Assembly (NCBI GenBank): GCA_934632155.1
Contig: CAKTXZ010000002.1
Coordinates: 62,001 to 126,000, forward strand
Reading direction: 5' to 3'
Origin: an uncultured Clostridia bacterium
GTDB lineage: Bacteria > Bacillota > Clostridia > Christensenellales > Aristaeellaceae
Length of the DNA: 64,000 nucleotides
Shown here: positions 18,134-26,582 of the stretch, in pieces
Layout of the letters: every line of letters starts with the position of its first letter
How positions within the stretch are numbered: the first letter of the stretch is position 1
Notes under the pieces: model-generated
What the model saw: only the letters and a program-made list of their open reading frames with translations
The model's database searches: none
Told to the model about the DNA's origin: nothing
Translations under genes and position numbers: made by a program

Positions 18134-18478
18134 ATGAAGGAACTGGTTTGCATCGTGTGCCCCAGAGGGTGCCGGCTGCATGTGAATGAGGAAAACGATT
18201 ATGCCGTGACCGGCAATTCCTGCCCGCGCGGCGCGGAATACGGCCGGAACGAAATCCTGCATCCTACGCGCGTGCTGACCTCCACCGTGCGCCTGACGGG
18301 CGGGCTGTACCGCCGCTGCCCTGTGAAGACCGACCGCGCCGTCCCCAAGGGACAGCTGATGCAGGTCATGCGGCTGCTCAATGCGGTGGAGCTGCATTCG
18401 CCTGTGAAAATCGGCCAGATTGTAATTGAAAACGTGGCGGGAACGGGCGCGAACGTGGTCGTTACCAAGAATTTGTGA
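18134..18478 (+). CDS. DUF1667 protein, third component of the GlpA/GlpB-like complex
   Basis: A 114-residue protein with N-terminal CIVCPRGC and, 25 residues later, SCPRGAEYG; four or more cysteines could hold an iron-sulfur cluster or zinc. The C-terminal half (KGQLMQVMRLLNAVE) is small and helical. DUF1667 proteins consistently follow GlpA/GlpB-like genes and are thought to be the third, iron-sulfur, subunit. A GTG at 18125 overlaps the preceding stop but is 1 bp from GGGAGG; ATG at 18134 has workable spacing. Function is inferred from position. Confidence 0.82.
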   Translation: MKELVCIVCPRGCRLHVNEENDYAVTGNSCPRGAEYGRNEILHPTRVLTSTVRLTGGLYRRCPVKTDRAVPKGQLMQVMRLLNAVELHSPVKIGQIVIENVAGTGANVVVTKNL

Positions 18479-18486
18479 GCGTGAAA

Positions 18487-19314
18487 ATGGATATTCGGAC
18501 GGCGCTGCAGGGCAAACGGCTGTTTTTGCTGGATATGGACGGAACGCTGTATTTGGGCGATCGGGTCTTCCCGCATTGCGTGGATTTTTTGCAGGCAATC
18601 CATACGCGCGGCGGGCGGTATATGTACCTGACGAATAATTCCTCCAAATCGGCGGACAAATATCTGGAAAAGCTGCGCCGGCTGGGGCTGCCGGCGCGAA
18701 GGGAGGATTTTTTTACCTCCACGGACGCGGCGTGCGCCTATCTTCGCGCGCATTATCACGGCAAAAGCATTTATGCGCTGGGCACGGCCTCCTTCCGCGC
18801 GCAGCTTCGTGCGGCGGGCTTTCCGGTGACCGATCGTCTGTCGGACGACGTTGATTGCCTGCTGATGGGGTATGACACGGAATTAACCTACCGCAAGCTG
18901 GAGGACGCGTGCGCGCTTTTGCGCCGCGGCGTCGCCTATCTGGCCACGAACCCGGATTGGGTTTGCCCGACGGCGGAGGGCTACGTGCCCGATTGCGGCG
19001 CCGTCAGCCAGATGCTGGAGCACGCCACGCGCCGTACGCCCTATTTCATTGGCAAGCCGCGTCCGGATATCGCGCTGCTGGCCATGGAAAAGGCAAATTG
19101 CCGCCCGGAGGAAGCCGTGCTGATCGGCGATAGAATCTATACGGATATCGCCTGCGGCGTAAACGCGGGCATTGACACCGTGCTGGTACTCAGCGGCGAA
19201 ACCACGCGCGACGATTGGGCGGCGAGCGCCGTACGCCCGACCTTCGTCTGTCAGGACGTGGCGGAGCTTTACGCGCTGCTGGCTGAACAGAAACAAGGAG
19301 GCGATCGAGCATGA
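18487..19314 (+). CDS. HAD-IIA (NagD-like) phosphatase
   Basis: A 275-residue HAD superfamily IIA hydrolase. Motif I is LLDMDGTLYLG (nucleophile Asp16), motif II YLTNNSS, and motifs III/IV KPRPDIALLAMEK and VLIGDRIYTDI. NagD-like enzymes dephosphorylate small phosphosugars and glycerol-3-phosphate-like molecules; in this operon a glycerol-3-phosphate or 2-phosphoglycolate phosphatase role is plausible but unproven. In-frame GTG codons lie at 18475 and 18481, so the exact start is uncertain; the upstream site is weak, as expected for a coupled gene. Confidence 0.88.
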   Translation: MDIRTALQGKRLFLLDMDGTLYLGDRVFPHCVDFLQAIHTRGGRYMYLTNNSSKSADKYLEKLRRLGLPARREDFFTSTDAACAYLRAHYHGKSIYALGTASFRAQLRAAGFPVTDRLSDDVDCLLMGYDTELTYRKLEDACALLRRGVAYLATNPDWVCPTAEGYVPDCGAVSQMLEHATRRTPYFIGKPRPDIALLAMEKANCRPEEAVLIGDRIYTDIACGVNAGIDTVLVLSGETTRDDWAASAVRPTFVCQDVAELYALLAEQKQGGDRA

Positions 19315-20036
19315 AGGATACCCTGCGCCTGAACATCGAAAACAAGCCGCGCATGATTGCGCATCGGGGCCAGAGCGGACTGGAGCCGGAGAACACGGCC
19401 TCCGCCTTTGTGGCGGCGGGCAACAGAACGCATTTCGGCGTGGAGACCGATGTGCACCGTACGGCGGACGGGCAGTTTATCATCATCCATGACGACGACA
19501 CCCGGCGCATTGCCGGCGACGCCATGATCGTAGAGGACACCTGCTTTGAAACGCTGCGCGCCCTTCGGCTGCTGGACAAGGACGGCCGAAAGGGCCGGCG
19601 GGATTTGATGATGCCTTCACTGGCCGAATATATCGGCATTTGCAGGCGGTATGAAAAGGTCGCCGTGCTGGAGCTGAAAAATCATCTTTCACCCGCGGAC
19701 ATTGACAGCATCATTGCCGTTATCCGCGAATGCGGCTATTTGGAGCAGACGATCTTTATTTCCTTCGATTTGCCCAATATGATCTGCATCCGCGAAAGGC
19801 TGCCGGAGCAGCGGGCGCAGTTCCTCATCGCCGATTTTCCGGATTGGCTGGTCGACACGCTGGAGAAGTACCGCCTTGATTTGGACATTTACTATCAGGC
19901 TGTTACGCCCGAGCGCGTGCGTCTGCTGCATGAAAAGGGGATCGAGGTCAATGTCTGGACGGTGGATACGCTCGAGGACGCGCGCCGCATGGCGGAATAC
20001 GGCGTAGACTACATTACCAGCAACATCGTGGAATAA
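19311..20036 (+). CDS. Glycerophosphodiester phosphodiesterase
   Basis: A 241-residue cytoplasmic GDPD (no signal peptide) that hydrolyses deacylated phospholipids to glycerol-3-phosphate and an alcohol. Catalytic features: AHRGQSGLEPENT (His18, Glu27), ETDVHRTADGQFIIIHDD (metal Glu/Asp and second His) and a late VNVWTVDT. An AAGGAGG site precedes the ATG, which overlaps the HAD stop by 4 bp. As the last gene of the unit it would supply the substrate for the GlpA/GlpB-like enzymes encoded first. Confidence 0.94.
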   Translation: MKDTLRLNIENKPRMIAHRGQSGLEPENTASAFVAAGNRTHFGVETDVHRTADGQFIIIHDDDTRRIAGDAMIVEDTCFETLRALRLLDKDGRKGRRDLMMPSLAEYIGICRRYEKVAVLELKNHLSPADIDSIIAVIRECGYLEQTIFISFDLPNMICIRERLPEQRAQFLIADFPDWLVDTLEKYRLDLDIYYQAVTPERVRLLHEKGIEVNVWTVDTLEDARRMAEYGVDYITSNIVE

Positions 20037-20237
20037 CGCCCGAGGCCTTGCGGCATGACGGAGCGGCGGAAGACGCGCGGAGCTGTTTCGAAAGGGCGAT
20101 AAGCGCGACGGAAGAAAACGGGATGGGAGGCGGAATCCTTGCCGGACAGGGGTCTGTCTCCCGTTTGCTGTATCCATGGGTTCAGGACGCGCCGCCGCAA
20201 ATGCTCCGTTCGGAACAAGGTTTGTCCCGCTTTGCCA

Positions 20238-20266
20238 TTGAAGGCGCGGCCCGTTCGGCATATAAT
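20238..20266 (+). promoter_or_regulatory. Sigma-A promoter of the alpha-galactosidase-like gene
   Basis: TTGAAG (20238-20243), a 17-bp spacer and a perfect TATAAT (20261-20266), 42 bp before the GTG start. Confidence 0.65.
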
Positions 20267-20308
20267 AACAAAAAACATCAATTTTCTTAACGAAAGGAAG
20301 AAAACGGC

Positions 20309-21922
20309 GTGCTTACACGGCTTCCTGATCTGGTTACGCTGTATTCCCAGAGCGATCATCGCGCCTTTTCCGCCCCGCAGGGCGTTTGGCAGGACGCGCG
20401 CTTTTCCCTGACGCTGACGCAGCAGGAAACCCTGCTGGCCGATGTGCAGGCCGATGAAACGCCGCTTTGTTATCTTCGCCTGCGCTGGCATTTTTCGGAC
20501 GCTGAAAAGCGGCGCGAGCCTATCCGTATCTATGGCGACGCATGGGAACGTGCGGGCGGCAATCTGGAATGGCGCGGAATTGTGCCCGAGCGCTGCATGC
20601 CATGGTTTATGCTGGTGGCCAATGGGACGGACGCGCAGCAGCAGCGCGCCGGCCGTCTGACGGAGGGCTTCGGCGTAAAAACGCAGCCGGGCGCAATGTG
20701 CTTCTGGCAATACGACACTGCGGGCGTGACGCTGTGGATGGATATTCGCAGCGGCGGCGAGGGCGTTATACTGGGCGGGCGTACGCTGCGGGCGGCGGAG
20801 ATTGTCATGCGCGCCTATGCGGACTGCACCGCCTTTGAGGCCGGACAGCAATTCTGCCGCGCCCTGTCCCGCGGGGCGCTTGCCGCGCCTTATCCCGTCT
20901 ATGGCGCGAATAACTGGTATTACGCCTACGGCGTGAGTTCGCACGAGCAGATTCTGGAGGATACGCGCATCGTTGCGCGCCTTTGCGCGGGCAATAGTAA
21001 CCCGCCCTTTATGGTTATTGACGACGGCTGGTCACCCAACCCCAAGAACGGGCCGTGGGACAGGGGCAACGCTGCCTTCCCGGACATGGCCGCCCTTGCC
21101 GCCGCTATCCGGGCGCAGGGCGTGCGCCCCGGCATTTGGGTGCGTTATATCGGCGATGAAAATCAGGTGTGCGGCGTGCCCAAGGCATGGCATCTTTCCT
21201 ATACCGATCATTATCTGGACCCTTCCCATCCCGAGGTGCTGGCCTATATTCGGCAGACGACCAAGCGGCTTGTGGATTGGGGCTATCAATTGATTAAGTT
21301 CGATTGCTCCACACAGGATATTTTGGGGCGGCGCGGCTATAAAATCCCTTATGTCATTGCCGAGGACGGCTGGCATTTCTACGATCAGGGCAAGACGTCG
21401 GCCGAGATCATCACGAATTTTTACCGCGCCATTCGCGAGGCTGCCGGGGACGATGTGATACTCATCGGCTGCGCGACCATTTCGCATTTAAGCGCGGGGC
21501 TGGTGCAGCTGGGCCGCACGGGCGCGGACATTAACGGCATGAACTGGGATATCACGCGGCGTATGGGCGTGAACACGCTGGCCTTCCGCATGATGCAGCA
21601 CGGCGCTTTTTACGACGTGGACGCCGACTGCGTGGGAATTACGGGCGCGATTCGCTGGGAGCAGGTCGGGAAATGGCTGGACATTCTGTCAAAGAGCGGA
21701 ACGCCCCTGTTTGTCTCCTGTAAGCCGGGCGTGCTGAACCCGGCGCAGACGGAGGAGCTTCGGCAGGCGTACGCCCGCAACGCCGTGCAGCGGGATACCC
21801 TCATTCCGTTGGACTGGATGGAGAATATTTGTCCGGAGCGCTGGCTGCTCAACGGCGAGGAAATTCGCTACGATTGGTATGCCGACGACGTTAACGTCAT
21901 GTTTGAGGGGAAAAGCCTGTAA
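20309..21922 (+). CDS. Alpha-galactosidase-like glycoside hydrolase (clan GH-D, GH36-like)
   Basis: A 537-residue predicted cytoplasmic glycosidase starting with GTG 8 bp after AAAGGAAG. An N-terminal beta-domain (1-170) precedes a TIM barrel with NNWYYAYG, MVIDDGWSPN (a clan-D hallmark), LIKFDCSTQD (probable nucleophile Asp) and GADINGMNWD (probable acid/base Asp). These match the two-Asp arrangement of alpha-galactosidases and alpha-N-acetylgalactosaminidases. It is monocistronic, with its own promoter and terminator. The exact substrate is not deducible; remote members of this fold include raffinose-acting enzymes. Confidence 0.7.
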   Translation: MLTRLPDLVTLYSQSDHRAFSAPQGVWQDARFSLTLTQQETLLADVQADETPLCYLRLRWHFSDAEKRREPIRIYGDAWERAGGNLEWRGIVPERCMPWFMLVANGTDAQQQRAGRLTEGFGVKTQPGAMCFWQYDTAGVTLWMDIRSGGEGVILGGRTLRAAEIVMRAYADCTAFEAGQQFCRALSRGALAAPYPVYGANNWYYAYGVSSHEQILEDTRIVARLCAGNSNPPFMVIDDGWSPNPKNGPWDRGNAAFPDMAALAAAIRAQGVRPGIWVRYIGDENQVCGVPKAWHLSYTDHYLDPSHPEVLAYIRQTTKRLVDWGYQLIKFDCSTQDILGRRGYKIPYVIAEDGWHFYDQGKTSAEIITNFYRAIREAAGDDVILIGCATISHLSAGLVQLGRTGADINGMNWDITRRMGVNTLAFRMMQHGAFYDVDADCVGITGAIRWEQVGKWLDILSKSGTPLFVSCKPGVLNPAQTEELRQAYARNAVQRDTLIPLDWMENICPERWLLNGEEIRYDWYADDVNVMFEGKSL

Positions 21923-21938
21923 GTGGCAAAAAATGTTG

Positions 21939-22017
21939 GAACCGTTTCTGTGTTGGCTTTGCCGTGCGCTTTGCGCGCGCGGCACGAGGACGGGACGCAT
22001 GGAACGGTTCTTTTTTT
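21939..22017 (+). terminator. Rho-independent terminator after the alpha-galactosidase-like gene
   Basis: GAACCGTT (21939-21946) pairs with AACGGTTC (22003-22010), directly followed by seven T. The enclosed sequence contains a second GC-rich hairpin (GCCGTGCGC with GCGCGCGGC). The rest of the gap to 22273 has a few short open frames but no ribosome site or family signal that can be supported. Confidence 0.7.
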
Positions 22018-22273
22018 GCGCTGTGCGTCGCGCCCTTTGGCGCGTCCTCTTGCTTTTTTTATCGCCGTATTTCGAAAGGGGACGTTTTGGAAGCGCATGC
22101 TACGATGGGCGTTGCCGCCGGTTTTGGATTCGGCTTTGTTGCGCTATGCGCTTTCGGCTTGGCTTCTGTTCCCTGTGGGCGGAGCGGCGGCCTTCCGTGC
22201 TTGATGGGGCCGGGCACGCTTCGGTGATCGCCGTATTGGGGGGCGCATGAATGCGGCAAGGGACTTGATGCGC

Positions 22274-22302
22274 TTGACAAAAAGCGCGAAGTGTGGTATA
22301 CT
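22274..22302 (+). promoter_or_regulatory. Sigma-A promoter of the TetR-DUF6323-DUF6179 operon
   Basis: A perfect TTGACA (22274-22279), a 17-bp spacer and TATACT (22297-22302). The start codon is 33 bp downstream of the -10 box. The -10 is inside the operator-like palindrome. Confidence 0.85.
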
Positions 22303-22312
22303 AACAGTATAC
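22296..22312. promoter_or_regulatory. Palindromic operator overlapping the -10 box
   Basis: GTATACTAACAGTATAC is a perfect inverted repeat with 7-bp arms and a 3-bp centre. It covers the -10 hexamer and probable start site and lies 22 bp before a TetR-family gene. This is the expected place and symmetry for an autoregulatory TetR operator. Confidence 0.75.
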
Positions 22313-22334
22313 TTTTGAGAATTGAGGTATCTGC

Positions 22335-22973
22335 ATGCCGAATGCCGCCAAGCCTGCGTTGACACGCTTTCACCAGGAGCAGATTTTGAATGCTGCCGAA
22401 ACGCTTTTTACGCAAAAAGGGTTTTCGGAAACCAGCATTGCGGATATTTCCGCCCTGTCCGGCTACAGCCGGCGCACGCTTTACGCCTATTTCGAAAGCA
22501 AGGAGGCCATGGCGCGCCATATTGTTGCCCGCCGGCTTGCGGCGCTGCGCGATACGCTGCGCGCTGCCCTGGGCGTGAAAGCGTCGTTTGCCGCGCGCTT
22601 TTCCGCCGCCTGCCGCGCGCTGCGGGATTTTCAGCGGCAAAGCGCTTTTGCCGCGGCCAGCGTCGCCCGCGCGAATGCCAAAGCGCTTTCGCCCGTGCCG
22701 GAGGACGCGGCGACGGCCGGTATCTTGCAGCTGGGTGAGGAAATCAACCGCCTGCTGGCCGATATGGTGCGCGCAGGGCAGCGCAGCGGCGATGTGCGCG
22801 AGGAGATTTGCCCCGAGATCAGCGTTGAGGTGCTGTGGGCGAGCATTGCCGGGTTGACGGCGCTTCTGACGCAGAAGGGCGATTATCTGCTGCGCGCGCA
22901 CGCCGTGTCGGCGGAGGAATATTGGCGCATGGCGGAGGAACAGTGGCGCGGCGCGCTGGAGCGGCATGCATGA
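22335..22973 (+). CDS. TetR/AcrR-family transcriptional regulator
   Basis: A 212-residue regulator. The N-terminal helix-turn-helix contains ILNAAETLFTQKGFSETS, IADISALSGYSRRTLYAYF and a following ESKEAM helix, the canonical TetR pattern. The C-terminal ligand-binding region is Ala-rich and not assignable. A GAGG site precedes the ATG. The stop overlaps the next start (ATGA), so the regulator is translated together with two proteins of unknown function and probably represses them all through the palindrome at 22296-22312. Confidence 0.92.
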   Translation: MPNAAKPALTRFHQEQILNAAETLFTQKGFSETSIADISALSGYSRRTLYAYFESKEAMARHIVARRLAALRDTLRAALGVKASFAARFSAACRALRDFQRQSAFAAASVARANAKALSPVPEDAATAGILQLGEEINRLLADMVRAGQRSGDVREEICPEISVEVLWASIAGLTALLTQKGDYLLRAHAVSAEEYWRMAEEQWRGALERHA

Positions 22974-23461
22974 GCGACAAACAACGTGATTTCCGGGCGC
23001 TTTCGCCGTTCACTGCGCAGGCGCTCCCCGCCGCGCAGGAGCGGGAGGCCCTGCTTTCCTGCAATCAAATCACCGCCGCCCACGGCCTTATCCTTTCGCC
23101 CGCGCAGGCGGTCGCGGTGGCCCGGAGCCAGCAGGCGTCGCTTGCGCAGGCCGGGCGTTTTGCCTTTGACGGCGGCGCTGCGGCGGCAATCGCGCAGGCC
23201 TTCTGCAATTCTCGGCATCTAACGCAGGAAAACTATGCCGATACACTGATGGCGCTGATTGATATTTTTTATCAGCTCCAGAACGATACCGAGGATGCGC
23301 TGGACGACGAAACGCTCATCGCCGCGATGAAAAATGCATTCGAGGATGAATGCCGTGGCGAGGTTGAATTGCTGGCGGCGAAATTTTTGCCTGAATTTGT
23401 CCGGCAGCTTCGTCTGCGCGGCGCTGCTGATTGGACGGAGGGATGCTATGACGACGAATAA
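22970..23461 (+). CDS. DUF6323-family protein of unknown function
   Basis: A 163-residue protein that resembles DUF6323: a central LLSCNQITAAHGLILSPAQA, then AIAQAFCNSRHLTQENYADTL and LMALIDIFYQLQNDTE. It is predicted mostly helical and soluble, with no signal peptide, membrane segment or catalytic motif. It starts on the TetR stop (4-bp overlap) and overlaps the following gene by 14 bp, so all three are tightly coupled. The pairing with DUF6179 recurs in Clostridia. No function is established; the family assignment is from recall and should be checked by profile search. Confidence 0.7.
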   Translation: MSDKQRDFRALSPFTAQALPAAQEREALLSCNQITAAHGLILSPAQAVAVARSQQASLAQAGRFAFDGGAAAAIAQAFCNSRHLTQENYADTLMALIDIFYQLQNDTEDALDDETLIAAMKNAFEDECRGEVELLAAKFLPEFVRQLRLRGAADWTEGCYDDE

Positions 23462-24728
23462 ACCTGCCTGTGCCAGCGTTCTTCGGCGGGATGCGCTGCG
23501 GGAGGATCAATATGCGCTCTCCCTGCTGGCCGAAGGCGTAAAACAGGGTCTGACAGAAGCAGAGACGATGCGGCGCATTCAGCGTGAATGCATGGCGCTG
23601 CTTGGCGAGCAGGCGCGAAAATGGGGCGGCAGCGGGCATTCGTCCCTGCGGGCGGAGCGCGCTGTGGAGATGCTTGCCTCCATCCTGTATGTGGTCGGGC
23701 TGGCGCTCAAGGCGGCGCCAACGCCGGAGGAGGCGCTCTCTACGCTGTGCCGGACGCCCGTTTCGACGCTCTTTGAACAGGGCATGCGCTGTGTACAGCG
23801 CATGCTGCAAAGGGCGCGTCTGCTGCATTGCCAGCTCAGCGCGCATCTTTTCCCTACGCCCAACGTTTTCTATCGCGCGACGGTCGTCAACGGCATAGGC
23901 GGCTTTTTTCGTTTGTATCGCCCTGAGTTTGCCGCGCAGGAGCGGCATATCACCGCCGATTATCCGACATGGCGCGGCGAGGGGCGCTTGACCGGCGTCT
24001 CCTTCATTTTGCGGTATTTGCAGAACATTGCCTATGAGAATCAATTTTGCCTGCACTTTTCGCCGCAAACGGTCGATAAGCTGCTTTGCGGCGCTGACGC
24101 GGCTTACCGGCAAACGCCGGTTAATCTGTATGGCTATGTGCTCCCCGCCGCGCTTTCCTGCGTGCTGACGGGCCGCCCGCCGCGAACGCTTTGCTGTGAC
24201 GCTGAAAGGCTGTATTCCCTGCTGTCAGGCAAGGAGGAGACCGCGATACAGGCCGTGCTTGCGCATGCGCTGGATGCGCTTGGCGAAATGCTGAAGCTGT
24301 CGCCCGGCACAAAGGCTTACGCTGCGGACGCTCTTCCAAGGCTTTCGGCCATCCTGCGCCGCGCTGTGCTCCTGCGCGCGCTGGACGCTGTTGTGCCGCG
24401 CCCGGCCTGCCCGGATAGCTTCTGTCAGACCAGCCTTGACTATGGCGGGCGCATGCCGGACCTGGCGTATCAAAGGCGATTGGAGGCGATCGAGCGCGCC
24501 GAAACGCCCGATCAACGGGCGCGGCTGCTGGCCGGGCAGGACGTTGGATTGGGGGATTTGATTGAGCTTTTGCACGATGCGAGGCCAACGGAGCATGAGC
24601 TTGCGATCCTGCTGACGATGCTTCCACAGGAAGCAGTCGACGCGCTTCACATGCATTATGCGCAGGCGGATTTTCTCACCGACGCACAGGATCGGCTGCT
24701 GTATGAAGCGCTGCATCAACTGCCCTGA
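23448..24728 (+). CDS. DUF6179-family protein of unknown function
   Basis: A 426-residue helical protein, assigned to DUF6179 by resemblance and by its DUF6323 neighbour. Notable segments are GGSGHSSLRAERAVEMLASILYVVG, HLFPTPNVFYRATV, VNGIGGFFRLYRPEF, and the C-terminal LLTMLPQEAVDALHMHYAQADF. No transmembrane helices, nucleotide-binding loops or metal motifs stand out. The frame is open upstream, but GGAGGG 7 bp before 23448 fixes the start. A hairpin serving the opposite strand lies 27 bp downstream. Working with the DUF6323 protein is inferred from coupling only. Confidence 0.7.
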   Translation: MTTNKPACASVLRRDALREDQYALSLLAEGVKQGLTEAETMRRIQRECMALLGEQARKWGGSGHSSLRAERAVEMLASILYVVGLALKAAPTPEEALSTLCRTPVSTLFEQGMRCVQRMLQRARLLHCQLSAHLFPTPNVFYRATVVNGIGGFFRLYRPEFAAQERHITADYPTWRGEGRLTGVSFILRYLQNIAYENQFCLHFSPQTVDKLLCGADAAYRQTPVNLYGYVLPAALSCVLTGRPPRTLCCDAERLYSLLSGKEETAIQAVLAHALDALGEMLKLSPGTKAYAADALPRLSAILRRAVLLRALDAVVPRPACPDSFCQTSLDYGGRMPDLAYQRRLEAIERAETPDQRARLLAGQDVGLGDLIELLHDARPTEHELAILLTMLPQEAVDALHMHYAQADFLTDAQDRLLYEALHQLP

Positions 24729-24754
24729 CGCGGCGGCGACCGGTCGATGTGCGT

Positions 24755-24789
24755 ATAAAAAACGGCCCCCTCCCTTTCGGGAGGAGCCG
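24755..24789 (-). terminator. Terminator of the AAA+ ATPase gene
   Basis: Read on the minus strand, CGGCTCCTCCCGAAAGGGAGG continues into GGGCCG and then six T. The stem is strong with a GAAA tetraloop. It may also serve the plus-strand DUF6179 gene that ends 27 bp away. Confidence 0.8.
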
Positions 24790-24825
24790 CTCGGGGTGCT
24801 TGAGGCTGCGTGGCAAGCGCCGCTT

Positions 24826-25908
24826 TTACAGGCGTTCTTCCCCGGCGCGATGCAGGCCTTCCTGTTTTTGCTTTCGCTGCTCCGCGTCGGCGTTTTGCAG
24901 ATCCTCCGCCGTGATGCGCATCAGCGCTTCGCGGCTCAGCGCCTCCTTGCTTTTTGACAGCCTGTCGGCCTGACAGGCAATGGCGCGCTCGAACAGATTG
25001 CGTACGCCGCGCGCATTGCCAAAGCCCTTCACGTCCTGACGTTCGGTTTGCAGAATTGTGCGCAAGGCTTCCTTGTCTGCTTCTGTCAGGCTATATCCGC
25101 TGCGCTCGCAGCGCATCATGAAAATGTCCGTCATTTCCGCAACGGTATAATCCTCGAAATGCAGAAAACGGTTGAAGCGCGATTCCAGCCCGGGGTTGGA
25201 ATGAACGAAGCGCTCCATGGGCTCGATGTAGCCCGCCACAATGACGACCAGATCGTCGCGGTGATCCTCCATCGCCTTGAGCAGCGTATCCACCGCTTCC
25301 TGCCCGTAATCGTTTTCGCCGCGGCTGGTCAGGCTGTACGCTTCGTCGATAAACAGCACGCCGCCCAGCGCTTTTTCCACCGCTTCGCCGGTTTTGATGG
25401 CGGTTTGCCCCACGTATCCCGCCACCAGACCGGAACGGTCGACCTCCACCAGATGCCCCTTGCTCAAAACGCCCAAGCACTTATAAATGCGCGCCATCAG
25501 GCGGGCGATCATCGTTTTGCCCGTTCCGGGATTTCCGGAGAAGACCATGTGCAGCGAAAGCTCGGGCGTGGGCAGGTCATGCTCCTTGCGCGCTTTGCAG
25601 ATTTCAATCCAGTGAATCAGCCGGTCAACCTCCGCCTTGATGTTGTCAAGGCCGATATAGCTGTGCAGTTCGGCGCGCAGCGCCTCCATTGTTTCCGGCT
25701 TTTCCTCGGGCGCTTTTTCATCCTGCTGCGCGGCGGCGTCCGCCTTGCTTTCATCGGCTGCGGTGCGCGCCTTCGGCGCTTCGGGCGCTTGAGCCGCTTC
25801 CGGCGCGCGCGTGCCCCACAGATCATCGCCCACAAGGCTCATTCGCTGACGCAGCAGCCCCTGCATGATTTCGTTTTGCAGGCGGATGATTTCTTGCTTC
25901 GTTTCCAT
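24826..25908 (-). CDS. CbxX/CfxQ-family AAA+ ATPase (SpoVK-like)
   Basis: A 360-residue AAA+ protein. Residues 1-30 are a short helix and 35-75 an Ala/Glu/Pro-rich linker. The ATPase follows, with Walker A SGNPGTGKT (about 124-132), VGQTAIKTGE, Walker B GGVLFIDEAYSL (about 182-193), an NDYGQEAVDTLLKAMEDHR segment and the Arg-rich SRFNRFLHFEDY, all typical of the CbxX/SpoVK group. In Bacillus SpoVK is needed late in sporulation; other homologues remodel Rubisco or secretion components. GGAGAG fixes the start at 25908. A TATAAT (25966-25971) is visible upstream but its -35 is poorly spaced. Divergent from the ECF sigma gene. Confidence 0.85.
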   Translation of the reverse strand: METKQEIIRLQNEIMQGLLRQRMSLVGDDLWGTRAPEAAQAPEAPKARTAADESKADAAAQQDEKAPEEKPETMEALRAELHSYIGLDNIKAEVDRLIHWIEICKARKEHDLPTPELSLHMVFSGNPGTGKTMIARLMARIYKCLGVLSKGHLVEVDRSGLVAGYVGQTAIKTGEAVEKALGGVLFIDEAYSLTSRGENDYGQEAVDTLLKAMEDHRDDLVVIVAGYIEPMERFVHSNPGLESRFNRFLHFEDYTVAEMTDIFMMRCERSGYSLTEADKEALRTILQTERQDVKGFGNARGVRNLFERAIACQADRLSKSKEALSREALMRITAEDLQNADAEQRKQKQEGLHRAGEERL

Positions 25909-26039
25909 CTGCTTCTCTCCTTTATGCGGGCGGCGGTGCCCCCGACACGCCGCAGCTTTCACGCCATTATAGCACACACGCCGATAAAACAACAGCCCCA
26001 TCTGCTTTTGGCCGCGCGCGGCGGGGAATTTCAGCGCCC

Positions 26040-26069
26040 AAAAACCATAACCGCGCGTTGCCCGTCTAA
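26040..26069 (+). promoter_or_regulatory. Possible ECF-type autoregulatory promoter
   Basis: AAAAACC (26040-26046), a 16-bp spacer and CGTCTAA (26063-26069) match the AAC...CGTC pattern of many ECF sigma promoters, 40 bp before an ECF sigma gene. No good sigma-A promoter is seen in this interval. A short palindrome ATGATCGATCAT follows. Confidence 0.35.
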
Positions 26070-26108
26070 CAGGTGTATGATCGATCATCACAGCAAGGAG
26101 CCTGCCGT

Positions 26109-26582
26109 ATGGAAGAAAAGGAATTCGCCGCGCGTATCTGGGAGGCGCGGCAGACGCTGTTTCGCGTTTGCCGGGCGCAGCTGGCCTCGCCGCACGACCG
26201 GGAGGACGCTGTGCAGGAAACGCTGGAGCGCGCGTGGCGCAAACGCAAGCAGCTGCGCAGCGACGCGTATCTGCTCACATGGCTGATTCGCATCCTGCTC
26301 AATGTTTGCCATGATATGCAGCGAAGCGGAAAACGCATCGTTCCCGTCGAGCAAATCGAGCTTTCCGGCGAGGAACGGAATCAGGACGGCGCGCTTCGGG
26401 ACGCGCTTGGGGCGCTCGAGGAAAGATACCGGCTGCCCGTTGTGCTGCATTATATCGAGGGTTATCCCGTCCGGCAGGTGGCGCAGATGCTCAGGCTGCC
26501 GGAGGGAACCGTCAAAACCCGCATGAAACGCGGCAGGCAGAAGCTTGAAGCCATACTGAACGAGGAGGTGTTTGAGGCATGA
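26109..26582 (+). CDS. ECF (sigma-70 family) RNA polymerase sigma factor
   Basis: A 157-residue two-domain sigma factor. Region 2 spans about residues 15-80 (LASPHDREDAVQETLERAWRK, then YLLTWLIRILLNVCHD). Region 4 spans 105-150 (ERYRLPVVLHYIEGYPVRQVA, LPEGTVKTRMKRGRQKL) with its helix-turn-helix. AAGGAG at 26094 sets the start at 26109. The stop overlaps the next ATG (ATGA), coupling it to a single-pass membrane protein that is probably its anti-sigma factor. The input signal is not evident; such pairs usually respond to envelope stress. Confidence 0.93.
   Translation: MEEKEFAARIWEARQTLFRVCRAQLASPHDREDAVQETLERAWRKRKQLRSDAYLLTWLIRILLNVCHDMQRSGKRIVPVEQIELSGEERNQDGALRDALGALEERYRLPVVLHYIEGYPVRQVAQMLRLPEGTVKTRMKRGRQKLEAILNEEVFEA

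Noticed and set aside
21964..22227. Glycine-rich hydrophobic open frame between the alpha-galactosidase-like and TetR genes
   Set aside because: No ribosome site, it begins inside the terminator hairpin, and its composition is explained by GC-rich sequence.
22059..22967. Minus-strand frame of 302 codons opposite the TetR gene
   Set aside because: No domain signal. The TetR helix-turn-helix and the upstream promoter/operator show which strand is coding.
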